The translations under genes were made by a program, and so were the position numbers. A DNA stretch of 62,445 nucleotides from Bacteroides timonensis (GTDB lineage: Bacteria; Bacteroidota; Bacteroidia; Bacteroidales; Bacteroidaceae), in contig NZ_CBVI010000105.1 in assembly GCF_000513195.1 (NCBI RefSeq), positions 1-62,445 on the forward strand, in the 5' to 3' direction. Shown here piece by piece: positions 16,730 to 25,189 of the stretch. The notes beneath the pieces were generated by a model. The model worked only from the letters and a program-made list of their open reading frames with translations, was not told where the DNA came from and made no database searches. Positions within the stretch are counted from its first letter, which is position 1; each line of letters starts with the position of its first letter.

Positions 16730-18223
16730 TTACTCAAAAGAGCCCATGCGCAGGTAGTTTACTTCCTGTTCGCTCAAATAGCGCCATTCACCACGACGTA
16801 AGCCTTTCTTAGTCAGTCCGGCAAAGAATACGCGGTCGAGTTTCACTACCTTGTAACCCAGTGACTCAAATATACGACGAACAATACGATTCTTACCTGA
16901 GTGGATTTCAATACCCACTTCATCCCGTCTAACATCATCCGTATAACTGATAGCATCTGCATGGATTTCACCGTCATCCAACTGAATACCGGCTGCAATC
17001 TGATCCATATCAGCTTTCGTCACATTTTTATCTGTATGTACGTGATAAATCTTCTTCTTCAGGAACTTCGGATGTGTCAGCTTGGAAGCCAGGTCACCGT
17101 CGTTCGTCAGCAATAACACACCTGTAGTGTTACGGTCCAGACGACCTACCGGATAAATACGCTCATCGCAAGCACCTTTCACCAAATCCATCACTGTACG
17201 ACGTGCCTGCGGATCATCCGAGGTAGTCACAGTATCTTTCGGCTTATTCAGCAAGATATAAATCTTACGTTCAATGCTCACCATCTGATCGTGGAACTTC
17301 ACTTCGTCAGCACGTTTGATCTTAGTTCCGAGCTCTGTAACCACGACTCCATTTACGGAAACCACACCTGCCGTGATGAATTCATCCGCCTCACGACGAG
17401 AGCAGACACCTGCATTAGCCAGGAACTTGTTCAAACGGATCGGTTCATTAGGATCCGTAAACTGTTCCTTATATTCTATCTGTTTCTTACGGCTGTACTT
17501 TGCATTCGGATCATAATCCGGCGTACGACGCTGTTGGGGACGACCATATCCGCCTCTTCCACCATCCGGATTGAAGCGTGGACGCTGCGGGCGGTCGCCA
17601 TAAGAAGATCCTCCATAAGAAGATCCTCCATAAGAAGAGCCACCATAAGGACGTTGTGGACGATCACCACCATCACCGCTATTATAGCGAGGACGATAAG
17701 GACGGTCGTTGTTATAAGAACGCTGTCCGTCACCACTATTGAAACGTGGGCGTTGGGGACGGTCACCATAAGAAGAGCCTCCATAAGAAGGACGCTGCGG
17801 ACGATCACCACCATCACCGCTATTATAGCGAGGACGATAAGGACGGTCACCACCACTGTTGTTTCCATAAGAAGGACGTTGCGGACGGTCGCCGCCTTCA
17901 CGATTATAGGACGGACGATCACCATACGGGCGTTGCGGACGATCACCACCCTCACGATTGTAAGACGGACGGTCACCATAAGAACGTTGTGGACGTTCAC
18001 CACCTTCAGCATTAGGGTTAAAGCGCGGGCGATACGGGCGATCACTGCTGTAAGCACGCTGTGGACGTTCGCCACTCTCGCTGTTAAAACGCGGACGATA
18101 GGGTCGGTCACCACCTTCACGGTTGTAAGACGGACGGCTGTAATTGTTTTCTCTTTCAAATCTGTTGCCTGAATTCTCCTCACTGGAAGAATCGTCACGC
18201 CAATTTTCGTTTTCTGTACTCAT
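16730..18223 (-). CDS. rRNA pseudouridine synthase (RluB/RsuA type) with long RG-rich N-terminal tail
   Basis: The C-terminal half is a standard RsuA-family enzyme: an S4 domain (IRLNKFLANAGVCSRREADE), then the catalytic segment YPVGRLDRNTTGVLLLTNDG with the essential aspartate, and GKNRIVRRIFESLGY. It isomerises a uridine in large or small rRNA. The first 240 residues are low-complexity and rich in Arg, Gly, Pro, Tyr and Asn, built from repeats such as DRPSYNREGGDRPQRP and DRPYRPRYNSGDGG. Such tails are disordered and bind RNA. The DNA repeats (about 17560-18160) are likely to vary in copy number between strains. The tail makes the protein about twice the usual size. Confidence 0.9.
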   Translation of the reverse strand: MSTENENWRDDSSSEENSGNRFERENNYSRPSYNREGGDRPYRPRFNSESGERPQRAYSSDRPYRPRFNPNAEGGERPQRSYGDRPSYNREGGDRPQRPYGDRPSYNREGGDRPQRPSYGNNSGGDRPYRPRYNSGDGGDRPQRPSYGGSSYGDRPQRPRFNSGDGQRSYNNDRPYRPRYNSGDGGDRPQRPYGGSSYGGSSYGGSSYGDRPQRPRFNPDGGRGGYGRPQQRRTPDYDPNAKYSRKKQIEYKEQFTDPNEPIRLNKFLANAGVCSRREADEFITAGVVSVNGVVVTELGTKIKRADEVKFHDQMVSIERKIYILLNKPKDTVTTSDDPQARRTVMDLVKGACDERIYPVGRLDRNTTGVLLLTNDGDLASKLTHPKFLKKKIYHVHTDKNVTKADMDQIAAGIQLDDGEIHADAISYTDDVRRDEVGIEIHSGKNRIVRRIFESLGYKVVKLDRVFFAGLTKKGLRRGEWRYLSEQEVNYLRMGSFE

Positions 18224-18367
18224 TGTTTTATTCGAATAAAATTAAACGTTGGCCTCACGGCCATTCTATTATCACTCTTATACCTTTATTATATATGTAT
18301 ACTATATTAACAATCGCCGGATTTAAAATGTTGCCTTCATTATACAGCTAAATTTAATGTTTCTATC

Positions 18368-19714
18368 TTAGATTCCTGTATATGTATGAGGAGTAATCAC
18401 ACGTAATTCTTTCTTTATTTCATCATCTACATTCAATCCTTCAATAAATTCCTTTATAGAAGCCTCCGTAATAGCCTGATTAGTGCGGGTCAAGGCCTTC
18501 AACGCCTCGTACGGATGCGGATATGCTTCACGGCGCAGAATTGTCTGAATAGCCTCAGCTACCACGCTCCAGCAATTATCCAGATCGCGATAGATAGCCG
18601 TTTCGTTCAACAACAATTTACGCAAGCCTTTCAATGAGCTCTGAATGGCAATTACGATATGCCCGAACGGAACGCCTACGTTACGCAATACGGTAGAATC
18701 CGTCAGGTCACGTTGTAAGCGGGACACAGGTAGTTTCACCGACAGATGTTCCAGGATGGCACTTGCCACACCCAGATTACCTTCCGCATTTTCAAAGTCA
18801 ATCGGATTCACTTTGTGCGGCATGGCGCTGGAACCTACTTCACCGGCTTTAATCTTCTGCTTGAAATATTCCATGGAAATATATTGCCAGAAGTCACGGT
18901 TCATATCGATCATTACCGTATTTATGCGCTTCATAGCATCGAATACAGCAGACAGATTATCATAATTAGAAATCTGCGTAGTATATTCTTCACGTTCCAA
19001 GCCCAGTTTTTCAGCAACAAACCGGTTACCAAATGCTTTCCAGTCGAACTCCGGATAAGCCACATGATGCGCATTGTAATTTCCGGTAGCACCACCGAAC
19101 TTGGCAGTAAGCGGACAAGACTTCAAAGTAGCCAGCTGGCGTTCAAGACGATATACAAATACCATCACCTCTTTCCCCAAGCGAGTAGGTGAAGCCGGTT
19201 GACCGTGTGTCTTGGCAAGCATAGGAATAGCCGTCCATTCTTCCGCATACGTACGAAGTTGCGCAATCAGTTCCTCTATTTGCGGATAATAAACCTGTTC
19301 CAAAGCCTCTTTGATAGATAAAGGAACGGAAGTATTATTGATATCCTGTGAAGTCAGTCCGAAATGAATAAACTCTTTGTAGTCATCCATTCCACCCATT
19401 TTATCAAACTCTTCTTTCAGGAAGTATTCTACGGCTTTTACATCATGGTTCGTTACGCTCTCAATATCTTTGATACGCTGCGCGTCAGCTTCTGAGAAGT
19501 TACGATAGATATTTCTTAATGTTTCAAATACGTTTTTGTCTACGCCTTTTAATTGCGGCAAAGGCAATTCGCACAAGGTGATGAAGTATTCCACTTCCAC
19601 TTGCACACGGTATTTTATCAAGGCAAATTCCGAGAAGTAAGCTGCCAAAGCATCTGTTTTTCCTCTGTATCTACCATCAATCGGAGAGATAGCAGTAAGT
19701 AAATCAAGTTCCAT
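18368..19714 (-). CDS. purB: Adenylosuccinate lyase
   Basis: PurB catalyses two beta-eliminations in purine synthesis, giving AICAR and AMP with fumarate. The N-terminus LTAISPIDGRYRGKTDALA and the fumarase-superfamily signature GSSAMPHKVNPIDFENAEGN are clear, as is the KTHGQPASPTRLGKE region carrying the general-acid histidine. The 448-residue length matches the E. coli-like subgroup. An exact -7 element (TAATTTTG, complement of 19743-19750) lies 28 bases upstream. The 144 bases after it hold no gene. Confidence 0.97.
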   Translation of the reverse strand: MELDLLTAISPIDGRYRGKTDALAAYFSEFALIKYRVQVEVEYFITLCELPLPQLKGVDKNVFETLRNIYRNFSEADAQRIKDIESVTNHDVKAVEYFLKEEFDKMGGMDDYKEFIHFGLTSQDINNTSVPLSIKEALEQVYYPQIEELIAQLRTYAEEWTAIPMLAKTHGQPASPTRLGKEVMVFVYRLERQLATLKSCPLTAKFGGATGNYNAHHVAYPEFDWKAFGNRFVAEKLGLEREEYTTQISNYDNLSAVFDAMKRINTVMIDMNRDFWQYISMEYFKQKIKAGEVGSSAMPHKVNPIDFENAEGNLGVASAILEHLSVKLPVSRLQRDLTDSTVLRNVGVPFGHIVIAIQSSLKGLRKLLLNETAIYRDLDNCWSVVAEAIQTILRREAYPHPYEALKALTRTNQAITEASIKEFIEGLNVDDEIKKELRVITPHTYTGI

Positions 19715-19812
19715 ACGTGTATATTAGATAATTATCGAGCCGCAAAATTAGCTTTTTTTTCTGAGTAATAAGCCATAAAGGGGAAAGAAAGTTAAGTAAG
19801 GAAGTTAACAGA

Positions 19813-19844
19813 TAAAAAAAATAGCCTTACAACAACTTGTAAGA
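19813..19844 (-). terminator. Intrinsic terminator of the tRNA-Val pair
   Basis: A 7-bp stem (CTTACAA / TTGTAAG) with a GTTG loop is followed on the minus strand by eight T's. Confidence 0.75.
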
Positions 19845-19867
19845 CCACTCATCATAGAAATCGAATG

Positions 19868-19942
19868 TGGGCGCTGAGGGATTCGAACCCCCGACCCTCT
19901 GGGTGTAAACCAGATGCTCTGAACCAGCTGAGCTAAGCGCCC
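19868..19942 (-). tRNA. tRNA-Val (UAC), second copy in the transcript
   Basis: A 75-base cloverleaf with acceptor GGGCGCT / AGCGCCC, anticodon loop TTTACAC (anticodon TAC), T-arm GGGGGTTCGAATCCC, and discriminator A. The 3' CCA is not encoded. It is identical to the neighbouring copy. Confidence 0.97.
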
Positions 19943-19971
19943 TTTTGTTCGAAAGTGTGCGGTTTTTAATG

Positions 19972-20046
19972 TGGGCGCTGAGGGATTCGAACCCCCGACC
20001 CTCTGGGTGTAAACCAGATGCTCTGAACCAGCTGAGCTAAGCGCCC
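19972..20046 (-). tRNA. tRNA-Val (UAC), first copy in the transcript
   Basis: Identical in sequence to the copy at 19868 and separated from it by 29 bases; both would be cut from one precursor starting at the promoter at 20072-20102. Confidence 0.97.
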
Positions 20047-20071
20047 GTACACTTTCGTTTCAAAAGCGATG

Positions 20072-20102
20072 CAAAGGTACAGCTTATTTTGAAATTACCA
20101 AA
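20072..20102 (-). promoter_or_regulatory. Predicted promoter of the tRNA-Val pair
   Basis: On the minus strand TTTG (complement of 20099-20102) is followed after 19 bases by TACCTTTG (complement of 20072-20079), a full consensus, 26 bases before the first tRNA. Confidence 0.75.
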
Positions 20103-20222
20103 ACAATTGCGAACTATTTTCTAAGAAAAATATACAGAAAGATATATACTGATTGAAATTCAGCAATTTAACAAAGAAACTTTTTTTCATCATCTACGAA
20201 CCGGTGATATAGAAGCACACCG

Positions 20223-20789
20223 TCATTCCGATATATTCCTTCTGATCACCTTCGCCGGATTTCCTACCGCCACACTATCATCGGGTATGTTTTTCGTCAC
20301 CACACTTCCGGCGCCAATAATACAGCGATCACCAATTGTTACGCCGGGACAAATTACAGCACCACCTCCAATCCAGCAATCCTCTCCTATCGTCACCGGA
20401 TAGGCATATTCCTTCGGAGTACGACGTTCTACATAATCCATCGGATGTTGTGGAGTATAAATCTGTACACAAGGTCCCACTAATGTATGGGCACCAATCG
20501 TGATATAACCTCCGTCCAGAAAAGTACAATTTGCATTCACAAATACGTGTTCACCCAGACGGATACCATCCCCATGATCGCAATGGAAAGGCGGGCACAC
20601 AACGGATGTCTCCGGTATTCCCGGTATCAGGTCTTCCAACAATCCTCTGTAAGCCTCATCGTAAGTACTCAGTTTCCGCATTCTTGCCAGCAACTTCTTG
20701 GCATATTCAAACTTTACCTGTACTTCCGGGGCAGACATATCCGCCAATTGCGAACTACGCATTTTCTCTACTTCATTCATATATTTCAA
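20223..20789 (-). CDS. Sugar O-acetyltransferase (Maa/LacA family)
   Basis: This is a left-handed beta-helix (hexapeptide-repeat) acetyl-CoA-dependent transferase acting on sugar hydroxyls such as maltose or galactosides. The Maa-type N-terminal helix (SSQLADMSAPEVQVKFEYAK), the HVFVNANCTFLDGGYITIG turns, the catalytic-histidine segment YTPQHPMD, and the C-terminal PGVTIGDRCIIGAGSVVTKN are all visible. At 188 residues it is full length. Both ATGs at the start (codons 1 and 4) are possible. It stands alone, divergent from the small secreted protein gene. Confidence 0.92.
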   Translation of the reverse strand: MKYMNEVEKMRSSQLADMSAPEVQVKFEYAKKLLARMRKLSTYDEAYRGLLEDLIPGIPETSVVCPPFHCDHGDGIRLGEHVFVNANCTFLDGGYITIGAHTLVGPCVQIYTPQHPMDYVERRTPKEYAYPVTIGEDCWIGGGAVICPGVTIGDRCIIGAGSVVTKNIPDDSVAVGNPAKVIRRNISE

Positions 20790-21033
20790 TTACCAGATTA
20801 TACTCTCAAAAGCGTAATTATTCACCCTTTCGCCATTACACTTTCCACAAAAATAGATATTTATTCCAAACAGCCAACCATACTGATAAAAAGAAACAGT
20901 AAATGTTTTCAAAAGAATCGCAGCTATACTATTTTATATACAAAAAATATTCGTACATTTATTGCAATTTAAACAGAAACAAGCATTCGCAATAAAACTA
21001 TTTTAAAGACAAACCGGTAAGTTCCCGCACTTT

Positions 21034-21573
21034 ATGAAAACTATATTCTTTTTTATATGCATATCACTTTGTACTACATATATATATGCACAGACAAATT
21101 ATTATGCTGTAACTAAAACATTCAATGAAAATGGTTACATCTACCAATGCGATGTGGCAGCGTCAAAGACAGTCACACTCTATAACAAGAGTAACAAATT
21201 ACTCTTTACTACTCAAAGTTACAAAAATACAGGAGAAACTTTCTCACAAACAGATGAAGGTATCGTTTTACTCCAATATGACGCATGGACACGAGCAGAG
21301 CGCCTTTCCATTGTAAATGCTGCATTTTCCGCTAGTGAAAAGCAAAGAGTAAAAGGCCACGAACTCATAATAACAATGTGCATAAATTCAGATACCGGCA
21401 AGGTTGATGAGGTCGAATTTTCTTTCATGAACTTCGGTACTTATGCCACAATCCCTATCTCTGTTTACCGTAAAATCGAAACAGATTTAAAAGAAAAGGT
21501 CTGGTATATCCCTACTGAAGAAGGCAAAAAATTAAATTATATATACTATTGGTGGGCACAAGAGCCCCAATAA
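21034..21573 (+). CDS. Small secreted protein, possibly DUF5043-type
   Basis: The signal peptide MKTIFFFICISLCTTYIYAQ is followed by about 160 residues beginning TNYYAVTKTFNENGYIYQCD. The mature part has mixed strand and helix and a tryptophan-rich end (YIYYWWAQEPQ). From memory it resembles the Bacteroides DUF5043 family, which has no known function. Codon use is AT-rich. No partner gene adjoins it; it ends before a terminator shared with carB. Confidence 0.65.
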   Translation: MKTIFFFICISLCTTYIYAQTNYYAVTKTFNENGYIYQCDVAASKTVTLYNKSNKLLFTTQSYKNTGETFSQTDEGIVLLQYDAWTRAERLSIVNAAFSASEKQRVKGHELIITMCINSDTGKVDEVEFSFMNFGTYATIPISVYRKIETDLKEKVWYIPTEEGKKLNYIYYWWAQEPQ

Positions 21574-21616
21574 TAAGCCTTATAGTCAGTGATAGCGCCA
21601 GAAAAAAACTAAAGAT

Positions 21617-21661
21617 AAAAAAAGGAGGACACTCTTTCTGATAGAGCATCCTCCTTTTTAT
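21617..21661. terminator. Bidirectional terminator (small secreted protein gene / carB)
   Basis: A stem of AAAAGGAGGA against TCCTCCTTTT with A-rich left and T-rich right flanks, between two converging genes. Confidence 0.8.
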
Positions 21662-21672
21662 TTCCTCTTCAG

Positions 21673-24600
21673 TTACTTATATTCCTGCCAATTCTTGATA
21701 GCAATATCCTCCAACTTCAGTTCGCAGAATGCTTCGATGAAAGCACTTGCCAGACGAGCATTCGTAATCAACGGAATGTTATGGTCGATAGCACCACGAC
21801 GGATACGGTAACCGTTCGTCAATTCACGCTTCGTATGATTCTTCGGAATGTTGACAATCAAATCGAACTTGTGTTCGGCAATCATCTTCATCACGTTGTT
21901 CTCTGCATCAGGACGTTCATCGGGCCAGTAAACAGCTTCAGTGCCCACTCCATGAGCATTCAGGAAAGCGGCTGTACCTGCCGTTGCATAAATCTTATAC
22001 CCTTTATTGAAGAGCATGCGGCTGGACTCCAGCAAATCTACTTTCGATTTCATGGCACCGGAAGAGAACATCACTCCCTTTTGAGGAATCTGGAAGCCGG
22101 TAGCAATCATGGCGCTCAGCAATGCTTCGGAGAAATCATCACCGATACAGCCTACTTCACCGGTAGAAGACATATCTACACCCAGTACCGGGTCTGCCTT
22201 GTGCAAGCGGGAGAAAGAGAACTGAGAAGCTTTCACACCAATCCAGTCGATATCGAATGCCGACTTGTCAGGACGGGTATAAGGAGCATCCAGCATGATG
22301 CGGGTAGCAGTTTCAATAAAGTTACGCTTCAGCACCTTAGACACGAACGGGAAACTACGTGAAGCACGAAGGTTACATTCGATTACCTTCACCTCATTGT
22401 TACGTGCCAGGAACTGAATATTGAACGGACCGGAGATATTGAGTTCCTTTGCAATCTGACGGCTGATCTTCTTGATACGACGTGCCGTAGCAAAGTAAAT
22501 CTTCTGTGCAGGGAATACCAATGTAGCGTCACCGGAGTGTACACCGGCAAACTCCACGTGCTCGGAAATTGCATATTCCACTACTTCACCATTCTGAGCA
22601 ACAGCATCAAATTCGATTTCCTTTGTATTCTGCAAGAACTGAGAAATCACCACCGGATATTCTTTAGAAACTTCGGCAGCCATTTTCAGGAAGTTCTCCA
22701 ATTCTTCTTCATCGTAACATACGTTCATCGCAGCACCCGAAAGTACATAAGACGGACGAACCAGTACCGGATAACCCACTTTCTCAACGAAACCTTTCAC
22801 ATCTTCCAGGCTGGTAAGCTCTTGCCAAGCCGGCTGGTCGATACCCAGTTGGTCGAGCATAGCGGAGAACTTATTACGGTTTTCAGCACGGTCGATAGAA
22901 AGAGGAGAAGTTCCCAGGATGGGCACTGACTGACGATGCAGTTTCATTGCCAGATTGTTCGGGATCTGTCCGCCTACAGATACGATTACACCGCGCGGCT
23001 GTTCCAGGTCAATAACATCGAGTACACGCTCAAAAGACAGCTCATCGAAGTAAAGACGGTCGCACATATCATAGTCCGTAGATACGGTTTCGGGATTGTA
23101 GTTAATCATGATGGACTTGTAACCCAGCCTACGTGCAGTTTGCACAGCATTTACCGAACACCAGTCGAACTCTACGGAAGACCCGATACGGTAAGCGCCG
23201 GAACCCAGTACAACCACTGACTTTTCATTCTTGTAATAGTTCACGTCATAACCCTCAACGGCGTACGTCATGTACAGGTAGTTAGTCAGTTCAGGATGCT
23301 CGGAAGCAATCGTATTGATACGTTTTACAGCCGGCAGGATACCCAATTCTTTACGACGTGCACGCACCATCAGATTTTCTTTCTCCATATTGCCTTGCGG
23401 TTCGAGCACGAAACGCGCAATCTGGAAGTCAGAGAAGCCCAATACTTTTGCTTGACGCAATACGTCGGCCGGAATATCTTCCACCTTATTATATTGGGAA
23501 AGTTTCAACTTATAGTCAACAATGTTCTTCAACTTGCCAAGGAACCAGGGATCAATCTTGGTCAGATCGAAGATGCGGTCTATCGTATAGCCATTCTCTA
23601 AGGCCTCAGCGATAGCGAACACGCGCAAGTCGGTAGGACGTGAGAGTTCACGGTCCAGATCATCGAAGTGTAGGTCGTTGCCTACAAATCCGTGCATACC
23701 CTGACCGATCATACGCAAACCTTTCTGGATGATTTCCTCGAAAGAGCGTCCGATAGACATGATTTCACCTACAGACTTCATGCTGGAACCGATTTCACGG
23801 GATACACCTACGAACTTCGTCAAGTCCCAACGAGGAATCTTACAAATCAGATAATCCAGTTGCGGAGCTACATACGCTGAATACGGAGTCCCCATTTCGC
23901 CAATCTGATCGAGCGTATAGCCTAATGCAATCTTAGCGGCTACGAATGCCAACGGATAACCCGTAGCCTTAGAAGCCAAAGCCGAAGAACGCGACAGACG
24001 GGCATTCACCTCAATCACACGGTAGTCATTAGTTTCCGCATTAAATGCATACTGAATGTTACATTCGCCCACGATGCCCAGATGACGGATACACTTCGTA
24101 GAAAGATCTTGCAACATCTTCACCTGCTCGTCAGTCAGCGAACAAGTCGGAGCTACTACGATAGACTCTCCCGTATGGATACCCAGCGGGTCGAAGTTTT
24201 CCATGCTTGCCACCGTGAAGCAGTGGTCGTTGGCATCGCGGATTACCTCGAATTCAATTTCTTTCCAACCTTTCAGAGACTCTTCTACAAGAATTTGTTT
24301 AGAGAAAGCGAAAGAGCTTTCGGCCAACTTCAGGAACTCTTCTTTATCCTGGCAGATACCGCTACCCAAACCGCCCAGTGCATAAGCGGAACGAACCATA
24401 ACCGGAAAACCGATGCGTTCAGCAGCAGTGATTGCATCTTCCATACTTTCTACAGCCTGGCTGACGGGAGTTTTCATATCGATCTCGTCCAGCTTCTTCA
24501 CGAAGAGGTCACGGTCTTCCGTATACATGATAGCTTCCACCGAAGTTCCTAATACGCGCACACCGTACTTAGCCAACACACCGCTTGTGTACAACTCGGC

Positions 24601-24891
24601 ACCGCAGTTCAGAGCCGTCTGGCCACCGAAAGCCAACAGAATACCATCAGGACGTTCTTTCTTGATGATTTCTTCTACGAAATAAGTGGTTACAGGCAAG
24701 AAATAAACCTGATCTGCAATACCTTCCGATGTTTGGATAGTAGCAATATTCGGGTTCACCAACACTGAACTGATACCTTCTTCACGCAGAGCCTTCAATG
24801 CCTGCGAACCGGAATAGTCGAACTCCCCGGCCTGACCGATCTTGAGTGCACCTGAGCCCAAGACCAACACTTTCTTCAAATTCTTTTCCAT
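21673..24891 (-). CDS. carB: Carbamoyl-phosphate synthase large subunit
   Basis: CarB makes carbamoyl phosphate from ammonia, bicarbonate and two ATP for pyrimidine and arginine synthesis. Two homologous ATP-grasp halves are visible (VLVLGSGALKIGQAGEFDYS near residue 8 and VVLGSGAYRIGSSVEFDW near 560). The C-terminal MGS-like allosteric domain (about 940-1072, YKIYATAGTAAFLNAHGVGT) binds effectors. The length of 1072 residues is full. The small subunit gene carA is not adjacent. A 200-base leader with promoter, a 35-codon ORF and an intrinsic terminator precedes it, so expression is probably attenuated. Confidence 0.97.
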   Translation of the reverse strand: MEKNLKKVLVLGSGALKIGQAGEFDYSGSQALKALREEGISSVLVNPNIATIQTSEGIADQVYFLPVTTYFVEEIIKKERPDGILLAFGGQTALNCGAELYTSGVLAKYGVRVLGTSVEAIMYTEDRDLFVKKLDEIDMKTPVSQAVESMEDAITAAERIGFPVMVRSAYALGGLGSGICQDKEEFLKLAESSFAFSKQILVEESLKGWKEIEFEVIRDANDHCFTVASMENFDPLGIHTGESIVVAPTCSLTDEQVKMLQDLSTKCIRHLGIVGECNIQYAFNAETNDYRVIEVNARLSRSSALASKATGYPLAFVAAKIALGYTLDQIGEMGTPYSAYVAPQLDYLICKIPRWDLTKFVGVSREIGSSMKSVGEIMSIGRSFEEIIQKGLRMIGQGMHGFVGNDLHFDDLDRELSRPTDLRVFAIAEALENGYTIDRIFDLTKIDPWFLGKLKNIVDYKLKLSQYNKVEDIPADVLRQAKVLGFSDFQIARFVLEPQGNMEKENLMVRARRKELGILPAVKRINTIASEHPELTNYLYMTYAVEGYDVNYYKNEKSVVVLGSGAYRIGSSVEFDWCSVNAVQTARRLGYKSIMINYNPETVSTDYDMCDRLYFDELSFERVLDVIDLEQPRGVIVSVGGQIPNNLAMKLHRQSVPILGTSPLSIDRAENRNKFSAMLDQLGIDQPAWQELTSLEDVKGFVEKVGYPVLVRPSYVLSGAAMNVCYDEEELENFLKMAAEVSKEYPVVISQFLQNTKEIEFDAVAQNGEVVEYAISEHVEFAGVHSGDATLVFPAQKIYFATARRIKKISRQIAKELNISGPFNIQFLARNNEVKVIECNLRASRSFPFVSKVLKRNFIETATRIMLDAPYTRPDKSAFDIDWIGVKASQFSFSRLHKADPVLGVDMSSTGEVGCIGDDFSEALLSAMIATGFQIPQKGVMFSSGAMKSKVDLLESSRMLFNKGYKIYATAGTAAFLNAHGVGTEAVYWPDERPDAENNVMKMIAEHKFDLIVNIPKNHTKRELTNGYRIRRGAIDHNIPLITNARLASAFIEAFCELKLEDIAIKNWQEYK

Positions 24892-24938
24892 ATATTCTCT
24901 TGTTGTCTATTAAGTTTCTTCCTATACATTCGGGCACA

Positions 24939-24975
24939 AAAAAAATGCGTTACCCAACAAAGGATTAACGCATTA
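24939..24975 (-). terminator. Putative attenuator terminator upstream of carB
   Basis: On the minus strand a 9-bp perfect stem (AATGCGTTA / TAACGCATT), extended inside by CC/GG, is followed directly by eight T's. It lies about 50 bases before the carB ATG and downstream of the predicted carB promoter. It therefore cannot simply end the preceding gene. The stop codon of the leader ORF touches the first arm. Confidence 0.75.
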
Positions 24976-25080
24976 CCAAAGAACTAACAATATCTTCTCA
25001 GAGAAAGAGAAATCATCGACTAACGAATGAAATTCATTCGAATGCAGATTATATGTATCTCTTTTCCCGTGTTGTTGCAT
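24973..25080 (-). CDS. Putative carB leader peptide (35 codons)
   Basis: An ATG about 12 bases after the predicted transcription start opens a 35-codon frame (begins MQQHGKRDTYNLHS, ends SEKILLVLW) whose TAA falls on the first arm of the terminator hairpin. A ribosome finishing this frame would cover that arm and prevent termination. The last third of the frame is U-rich (TTTCTCTTTCTCT, then TTGTTAGTTCTTTGG). This is the arrangement of the UTP-sensing pyrBI leader of E. coli. There is no arginine-codon run, which argues against tRNA-Arg-type control. No Shine-Dalgarno is visible. The frame could be fortuitous. Confidence 0.4.
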   Translation of the reverse strand: MQQHGKRDTYNLHSNEFHSLVDDFSFSEKILLVLW

Positions 25081-25099
25081 CGTTGCTTTAAAATTTGTG

Positions 25100-25131
25100 C
25101 AAAGTAACGACTTATTTCGATAATAAACAAA
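25100..25131 (-). promoter_or_regulatory. Predicted promoter of carB
   Basis: TTTG (complement of 25128-25131) and TTACTTTG (complement of 25100-25107) are 20 bases apart, one mismatch from the full consensus. Confidence 0.55.
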
Positions 25132-25189
25132 TTATCGTCCACAATATTCTTACAAGTATTGCAACTACACGAGAAAAGAGAAACAATAG

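Noticed and set aside
17560..18160. Regular DNA repeats that could suggest a CRISPR or other array
   Set aside because: The repeats are in frame, vary in length, have no unique spacers and encode the RG/RP tail; no cas gene is nearby.
17291..18172. Long plus- and minus-strand frames rich in Thr/Arg/Ile or Val/Arg across the repeats of the pseudouridine synthase gene
   Set aside because: They are shadows of the RG-repeat coding sequence in other frames; composition is pure repeat and no start signals exist.
19868..20046. Tandem tRNA-Val genes as an attachment site of an integrated element
   Set aside because: No integrase, no partial tRNA copy elsewhere in the window; both copies are complete and share one promoter and terminator, so simple duplication is enough.
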